A stretch of DNA of 10,520 bases, taken from assembly GCA_046484825.1 (NCBI GenBank), contig JAWOIE010000131.1:1-10520 (forward strand), in the 5' to 3' direction. Source of the stretch: CAJYAN01 sp046484825. Its GTDB lineage: Bacteria; Pseudomonadota; Gammaproteobacteria; UBA6429; Thiohalophilaceae. A program made the translations under genes and the position numbers. Under the pieces are notes generated by a model. It saw nothing but the letters and a program-made list of their open reading frames with translations, ran no database searches and was not told the origin of the DNA. Of the stretch, positions 6,689 to 10,520 are shown piece by piece. Position 1 is the first letter of the stretch. Each line of letters opens with the position of its first letter.

Positions 6689-7297
6689 TCAAGCCTGTTC
6701 ATCGACATTTGTGCCGCTTTCTGTCTCTGTGGGGCTGGCCGCCTTGGAAACCACCACCATGGCCGGGCGGACCAGGCGCTCGTTCAGGGTATAGCCCTTT
6801 TGCAGCACATTGATGACCGTGTTGGCAGGCTTGTCGGCGACCTCCACCATGCTCATGGCCTGGTGCAATTCGGGGTTAAAGGGCTCGTCCAGGGGGTCGA
6901 CAGCCTTGATATGAAACTTCTCCATGGCCGTATCCAGCATACGCAGGGTCATCTCGGTACCCTCGCGCAGCCTGTCAATATCCGCCGCGCCATCGCGGGC
7001 GGCCGCCGCGCCCAGCTCGAGGCTATCCTTGACCGGCAATAATTCCTGGGCAAAGCGCTCGAGCGCATACTTGTGGGCATTTTCCAGATCACGCTCGGTG
7101 CGGCGGCGCATATTGTCCATTTCCGCCTTGGTGCGAACGAAGTGATCCCAGTTCTCCTGGGCCTTGGCTTCAAGGGCCTCAATGGTGGCCGCCAGTTCTT
7201 CGACGCTGGCCGTGGCGGCCTCCGGGTTGCCTGCCTCCGCCGCGGCGGCGTCCAGTTCTTCTGCTTGTTGCTCCTGCGGCGCTTCTTTTTTACTCAT
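6689..7297 (-). CDS. grpE: GrpE nucleotide exchange factor
   Basis: GrpE releases ADP from DnaK and acts as a thermosensor of the chaperone cycle. It has 202 residues (E. coli 197). An acidic, Ala/Glu-rich N-terminal tail (1-35) precedes a long coiled coil (about 35-90) with the family segment NWDHFVRTKAEMDNMRRR. The C-terminal beta domain contains HQAMSMVEV and ends in ERLVRPAMVVVSK, the family signature. The ATG at 7297 has an AAGGG ribosome site. It is the first gene of grpE-dnaK-dnaJ, and a sigma-32 promoter overlapping the end of hrcA lies 81-109 bases upstream of the ATG. Confidence 0.97.
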   Translation of the reverse strand: MSKKEAPQEQQAEELDAAAAEAGNPEAATASVEELAATIEALEAKAQENWDHFVRTKAEMDNMRRRTERDLENAHKYALERFAQELLPVKDSLELGAAAARDGAADIDRLREGTEMTLRMLDTAMEKFHIKAVDPLDEPFNPELHQAMSMVEVADKPANTVINVLQKGYTLNERLVRPAMVVVSKAASPTETESGTNVDEQA

Positions 7298-7317
7298 GCC
7301 AAAACCCTTTTTGTTAC

Positions 7318-7361
7318 ATTTTTAAAAATTATCATGTACTCCCGGCGCACGACGAGGCCGG
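7318..7361 (-). other. grpE 5' leader with a short hairpin and an AT palindrome
   Basis: The predicted leader of the grpE message (about 75 bases) contains a CCGGC/GCCGG stem with a 10-base loop (7342-7346 and 7357-7361). Nearer the start codon lies a perfect 12-bp palindrome of T5A5 type (7318-7329). I could not find a fold that convincingly hides the ribosome site, so there is no strong case for an RNA thermometer. The palindrome might be a protein site or chance in an AT-rich stretch. Confidence 0.3.
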
Positions 7362-7377
7362 CCAGACAGTACCAACC

Positions 7378-7406
7378 TATATGGGGTCAATTATTCCGAG
7401 GTCAAG
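7378..7406 (-). promoter_or_regulatory. Sigma-32 heat-shock promoter of grpE-dnaK-dnaJ
   Basis: On the minus strand CTTGACC (7400-7406) is followed after 13 bases by CCCCATATA (7378-7386). The -10 matches the RpoH consensus CCCCATNT in full, the -35 matches five of seven positions of CTTGAAA, and the spacing is right. The -35 lies in the last codons of hrcA and the hrcA stop codon lies in the spacer. Transcription would start near 7371. Location directly before grpE-dnaK-dnaJ, classical RpoH targets, strengthens the call. Confidence 0.75.
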
Positions 7407-8425
7407 ACCGAGCTCAGCAGGCGGGCCGTGACATCGACAATGGGGATAACGCGGTCATAGGCCATGCGTGTCGGGCCAATGACGCCAAGGACGCCAATGA
7501 CATCATCTCGGGACTTGTAGGGCGCGGTAATCACGGAGCAGTCATCCAGGGCCTCGTAGCCCGACTCCTCGCCGATAAAGACCTGAATGCCCTCGGCGTG
7601 GATGGACTGATCCAGCAGGTGCAGGATGTCCTGTTTGGTATTGAAGGCCTCGAACAGGTGGCGCAGCTTGTCCACATTGCTCATTTCACTGTAGTTCATC
7701 AGATTGGTCTGACCCGCCAGGATGTAATCGTCGTTCTTGCTGGCCTCCAGCACCTGGTCGGCCATTTCAATGGCCGTCATCATGACATTACGCATATCCT
7801 CACGCGTGGCCTGCATGGTCTTGAGCAGATTGTCGCGAATGGTCAACAGATCCTGCCCGGAAAACTCGCGGTTGAGATAATTGGCCGCCTGCTGCAATTC
7901 GGATTCACTGAAGCTGCGCTTGGTCTGAATCACCCGATTCTGGACTTCCTGTTCATTGATGACAATGATGACCAGAATGCGGTTGGAACCCAACGGCAAA
8001 AACTCCACATGGCGCAATGTGACCTGGCCCCGTTTGGGAACGGTCACGACACCCGCCATCTGGGTAATGGAGGACAACAGGCTGGAGGCGCTGGTAATGA
8101 CGTCACTGGCATTCGGCCCGACGCTGAATTCGAGCTTGAGCTTGTCGATATCCTTGCTGTGCAGCGGCTTTACCCGCAACAGGCTGTCGACAAACAGACG
8201 GTAGCCACGCACGGTCGGGATACGACCGGCGGAGGTATGCGGCGCCTTGATAAAGCCCAGCTCCTCCAGGTCCGACATGACATTGCGAATCGTCGCGGGG
8301 CTCAGGCCCAGCTGCATTTCCCGGGACAGGGTACGCGAGCCGACGGGCTGACCGTCACGGATATATCGCTCGACCAGGCATTTCAGCAGGGTCTGGGCAC
8401 GCTCATTGATTACCGGTTCAGTCAC
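7391..8425 (-). CDS. hrcA: Heat-inducible transcription repressor HrcA
   Basis: HrcA represses chaperone genes by binding the CIRCE operator and is kept active by GroEL. With the GTG start at 8425 it has 344 residues, typical of the family. The N-terminal winged helix carries INERAQTLLKCLVERYI, GQPVGSRTLSRE and LSPATIRNVMSDLEELGFI, then HTSAGRIPTVRGYRLFVD (63-80), the family hallmark. The GAF-like central region and the C-terminal GVLGVIGPTRMAYDRVIPIVD motif are intact. GTG is chosen because conserved sequence begins right after it; upstream TTG (8482) and GTG (8473) codons are in frame but give unconserved sequence and fall at the predicted transcript start. Its ribosome site is weak, suggesting low expression. 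A sigma-32 promoter precedes it, and it sits directly upstream of grpE. Confidence 0.95.
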   Translation of the reverse strand: MTEPVINERAQTLLKCLVERYIRDGQPVGSRTLSREMQLGLSPATIRNVMSDLEELGFIKAPHTSAGRIPTVRGYRLFVDSLLRVKPLHSKDIDKLKLEFSVGPNASDVITSASSLLSSITQMAGVVTVPKRGQVTLRHVEFLPLGSNRILVIIVINEQEVQNRVIQTKRSFSESELQQAANYLNREFSGQDLLTIRDNLLKTMQATREDMRNVMMTAIEMADQVLEASKNDDYILAGQTNLMNYSEMSNVDKLRHLFEAFNTKQDILHLLDQSIHAEGIQVFIGEESGYEALDDCSVITAPYKSRDDVIGVLGVIGPTRMAYDRVIPIVDVTARLLSSVLTSE

Positions 8426-8482
8426 GTCTTGTACAACTCGGGTTGATAGTTTGCGATCGGCTGGGCTACACACACTTTGCAA

Positions 8483-8494
8483 CCATTATAATGG
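8483..8494. repeat. Perfect 12-bp palindrome containing TATAAT on both strands
   Basis: CCATTATAATGG is its own reverse complement, so a consensus -10 hexamer reads in both directions (8487-8492 plus, 8485-8490 minus). It overlaps the -10 region of the hrcA promoter and lies in the divergent hrcA-nadK gap. No good -35 hexamer lies at 16-18 bases on the plus side. It may be a protein binding site or a shared -10; this cannot be settled from sequence. Confidence 0.4.
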
Positions 8495-8517
8495 GGTGCC
8501 GGACCAAAAGTATCAAG
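8491..8517 (-). promoter_or_regulatory. Sigma-32 heat-shock promoter of hrcA
   Basis: On the minus strand CTTGATA (8511-8517; six of seven against CTTGAAA) is followed after 14 bases by CCCCAT (8491-8496) continuing into TATAAT-like sequence; CCCCATTA matches seven of eight positions of CCCCATNT. The spacing is ideal for RpoH. Transcription would start near 8480, about 55 bases before the GTG of hrcA. A TTGATA/TATAAT pair in the same place has a 20-base spacer, too long for a good sigma-70 promoter. Confidence 0.65.
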
Positions 8518-8545
8518 TGCGCGCTGTGCGCCATGCGCTGCGCAC
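8515..8545. repeat. GC-rich imperfect inverted and direct repeats upstream of hrcA
   Basis: GTGCGC (8517-8522) and GCGCAC (8540-8545) are inverted around a 17-base segment that itself carries more TGCGC copies. The block touches the hrcA -35 element. It does not match CIRCE (TTAGCACTC-N9-GAGTGCTAA). It could be an operator in the divergent promoter region, or simply GC-rich repetition. Confidence 0.3.
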
Positions 8546-8566
8546 CCCACTCGTTCTGGCCCGGTA

Positions 8567-8597
8567 TTGGCAGGGAACCGCGCACCTGTGCTAACGT
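8567..8597 (+). promoter_or_regulatory. Possible promoter of nadK (weak)
   Basis: TTGGCA (8567-8572) is followed after 19 bases by TAACGT (8592-8597), which has an extended -10 TG one base upstream. Transcription would start near 8604 and leave a leader of about 16 bases containing the GGAGG ribosome site (8608-8612). Both hexamers have mismatches and the spacer is long, so this is a tentative call. Confidence 0.25.
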
Positions 8598-8619
8598 AGC
8601 GCGATGCGGAGGTTTTTTC

Positions 8620-9498
8620 ATGAGTAAGACGTTTTCCACGGTCGGCCTGATTGGCAAATACGCGGACCCCAGCGTACGCGAAACCCTGTTGCAGGTCAGT
8701 CACGTGCTGGAAGAAAGCGGCGTGGAGGTCTTGCTGGACGAACATACCGCCGAGGTGCTGGACCGTCATAGTCTGACGACCGCCACGCGCCATGAGATCG
8801 GCAGCCGTTGTGACCTGGCCATTACGGTGGGGGGGGATGGCACCTTGCTGAATGCCGCCCGCAGCCTGGTCAATTATGGCGTGCCGCTGCTGGGGATCAA
8901 TCTCGGCCGCCTCGGCTTTCTGGTCGACATCCCGCCGCACGGCATCGAAAAACACCTCAAGCAAATCCTCAAGGGACACTATCAGGAAGAGCATCGTATC
9001 CTGTTATCCGCTCAGGTCTGTCATGAAGGTGAACTGCTGAGCGAGAGCGAGGCCTTTAATGACGTCGCCCTGCACAAGTGGGAAGTCGCCCGCATGGTCG
9101 AGACCGAGACCTATATCGATGGCAAATTGCTCAACAGCATGCGCTCGGACGGGCTCATTGTCTCGACCCCTACGGGCTCCACCGCCTATGCCCTCTCGGC
9201 GGGTGGCCCGATCCTGCAACCCAGTCTCGACGCCATGGTGCTGGTGCCCATTTGCCCCCACACCATGAGCTATCGTCCTATTGTGATCGATGGCAATAGC
9301 AAGATCGAAATCATGGTCACTGATCGGCCGCATACCCATGCCCAGATCACCTGCGACGGGCAGATCAATCTCGGCGTCGTCTCGGGCGACAAGGTGATTA
9401 TCAAGCGCCACGAAAAGCGGGCCTGTCTCATTCACCCCCTCGACCATGACTTCTCGGAAATCCTGCGTGCCAAGCTGCACTGGGGCGAGCACTTTTAA
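8620..9498 (+). CDS. nadK: NAD kinase
   Basis: NadK phosphorylates NAD to NADP with ATP in the cytoplasm. It has 292 residues, the same length as E. coli NadK. The family motifs are present: GGDGT at 71-75 (Asp73 catalytic), LLGINLGRLGFL (90-101), the NE/D motif as FND at 146-148, and the glycine-rich STPTGSTAYALSAGGP (182-197). The ATG at 8620 is chosen because GGAGG lies 7 bases upstream and the protein then begins as in the family; the frame is open further upstream without conservation. It is divergent from hrcA and is followed by recN after 90 bases, the common nadK-recN arrangement of gammaproteobacteria. There is no clear terminator after it. Confidence 0.97.
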   Translation: MSKTFSTVGLIGKYADPSVRETLLQVSHVLEESGVEVLLDEHTAEVLDRHSLTTATRHEIGSRCDLAITVGGDGTLLNAARSLVNYGVPLLGINLGRLGFLVDIPPHGIEKHLKQILKGHYQEEHRILLSAQVCHEGELLSESEAFNDVALHKWEVARMVETETYIDGKLLNSMRSDGLIVSTPTGSTAYALSAGGPILQPSLDAMVLVPICPHTMSYRPIVIDGNSKIEIMVTDRPHTHAQITCDGQINLGVVSGDKVIIKRHEKRACLIHPLDHDFSEILRAKLHWGEHF

Positions 9499-9588
9499 TT
9501 CAGCTTCCAGCACCCAATTGAGACTAGTATTCAGGGGCAAAAAGGCTGAAAATTTCATCCCCGTAGACGCCGAACACAGAGCACAAAG

Positions 9589-10520
9589 ATGCTGAACCAT
9601 ATCCATATCTGGAATTTTGCCATTGTCGAGCAGCTCGACCTTGCCCTGGAGCCGGGCCTCACGGTCATGACCGGTGAGACCGGGGCAGGCAAGTCCATCC
9701 TGCTGGATGCCCTGGGTCTGGCACTGGGCGACCGCGCCGAGAACAGCGTCATCCGCCACGGTGCCGACAAGGCCGAGGTCAGCGTCACCTTTAGTACACA
9801 CGACAATCCCGCCGCCGAGACCTGGCTACAGGCACATGAGCTGGCCAGTGAACATGAATGCATTATCCGGCGCGTGGTCTATCGCAACAGCTCCTCCAAG
9901 GCCTTTATCAACGGTGTGCCCTCGCCGGTCACCGCCCTGCGCGAGCTGGGTGAAATGCTGGTGGATTTGCATGGCCAGCACGAACACCAGTCCTTATTAA
10001 AAAAAGAACTGCAACGCGAACTGCTGGATGACTATGCCGGCCATGGCGCGCTGCTGGGGCAACTGCAGCAACAGTATCAGGCCTGGAAGACCCGGAATGC
10101 CGCCTACGAAAAACTGCGCCTGGCGCAGCAGGATCGGGATGCGCGTCTGGGGCTACTGCGCTACCAGGTCAATGAACTTGAGGTACTGGCGCTCAAACCC
10201 GGCGAAGCCATGGAACTGGAGCAGGAACACCGGCGCCTTGCCAATGCCAAAGACCTGATCCAGAGCTGCGACCGCATTCTGCAACAGCTCAGCGATGCCG
10301 AGCAGCAAACCGTCAACGATATTCTCAGTCGCGGTCACATCGAACTCAGCGACATGGCCGAGACCGACCCGCAACTGGCGGGCGTCGCCGAGATGATCAA
10401 TACCGCCTTGATCCAGGTCCAGGAAGCCAGCAGTGAGCTGCGGCACTATCTCGACAGCATGGAACTGGATCCGGAGCGCCTCGAGGATATCGCGCAGCGC
10501 CTGTCCGACATCCATGAACT
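9589..10520 (+). CDS. recN: DNA repair protein RecN, N-terminal part (cut by window edge)
   Basis: RecN is an SMC-like ATPase that holds DNA ends or sister chromatids together during double-strand break repair. The window holds the first 310 residues of about 550. It starts MLNHIHIWNFAIVEQLDLAL, has Walker A GETGAGKS at 29-36, SSKAFINGVPSPVTALREL near 101-120, and the Q-loop-like LVDLHGQHEHQSLL around 124-137. A helical, Gln/Glu/Leu-rich coiled-coil arm begins at about 150 and runs to the edge. Walker B and signature motifs would lie beyond it. The ATG at 9589 fits the family start; its ribosome site is weak (GAG about 8 bases upstream). RecN is SOS-induced in E. coli, but I see no convincing LexA box in the 90 bases after nadK. 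Confidence 0.96.
   Translation, partial: MLNHIHIWNFAIVEQLDLALEPGLTVMTGETGAGKSILLDALGLALGDRAENSVIRHGADKAEVSVTFSTHDNPAAETWLQAHELASEHECIIRRVVYRNSSSKAFINGVPSPVTALRELGEMLVDLHGQHEHQSLLKKELQRELLDDYAGHGALLGQLQQQYQAWKTRNAAYEKLRLAQQDRDARLGLLRYQVNELEVLALKPGEAMELEQEHRRLANAKDLIQSCDRILQQLSDAEQQTVNDILSRGHIELSDMAETDPQLAGVAEMINTALIQVQEASSELRHYLDSMELDPERLEDIAQRLSDIHE

Noticed and set aside
7318..7371. RNA thermometer in the grpE leader
   Set aside because: I found no stem that pairs with the AAGGG ribosome site; the visible hairpin lies well upstream of it.
7073..8446. 457-codon open frame on the plus strand
   Set aside because: It is antisense to hrcA and the start of grpE; no plausible ribosome site and no recognisable domain.
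8515..8550. CIRCE operator upstream of hrcA
   Set aside because: The AGTGC and GCAC/CACT fragments do not reproduce TTAGCACTC-N9-GAGTGCTAA in sequence or spacing.
9004..9801. 265-codon open frame on the minus strand
   Set aside because: It lies opposite nadK and the start of recN, both clearly genuine, and looks like antisense sequence.
1..10520. A novel gene system, mobile element, tRNA or CRISPR array
   Set aside because: All sizeable open frames with coding character belong to nine well-known housekeeping families with intact motifs; gaps are short and contain only regulatory-type structures.

Overview
This window is a housekeeping region of a gammaproteobacterial chromosome. Seven genes run on the minus strand in the order hrcA, grpE, dnaK, dnaJ, dapB, carA, carB, and two run divergently on the plus strand, nadK and recN. 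The grpE-dnaK-dnaJ-dapB-carA-carB order matches the arrangement I know from Pseudomonas. A full-length hrcA between nadK and grpE points instead to a non-Pseudomonas, non-enteric lineage such as a Chromatiales-like or related sulfur-oxidiser or methanotroph. That placement rests on gene content and protein similarity, not on any search. No mobile element, CRISPR array, tRNA, rRNA or virulence gene is visible.

Minus strand, read right to left. hrcA (heat-shock repressor) has a near-consensus sigma-32 promoter. grpE, dnaK and dnaJ (the DnaK chaperone machine) follow, with a second excellent sigma-32 promoter whose -35 box lies in the last codons of hrcA. dapB (lysine/diaminopimelate synthesis) follows dnaJ closely and ends in a terminator-like hairpin. 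carA and carB (carbamoyl phosphate synthetase, feeding pyrimidines and arginine) then have their own sigma-70 type promoter. Its roughly 90-nt leader contains a classical intrinsic terminator just before the carA start codon, a strong sign of transcription attenuation. carB is cut by the left edge.

Plus strand. nadK (NAD kinase) starts about 195 bases from the hrcA start. recN (SMC-like DNA repair ATPase) follows and is cut by the right edge.

The proteins are canonical, with all key residues present, so I see no new protein system. The interest lies in regulation: a carA leader with mutually exclusive RNA structures, paired sigma-32 promoters on hrcA and grpE with no HrcA operator (CIRCE) in the window, and several stable intergenic hairpins at gene junctions.
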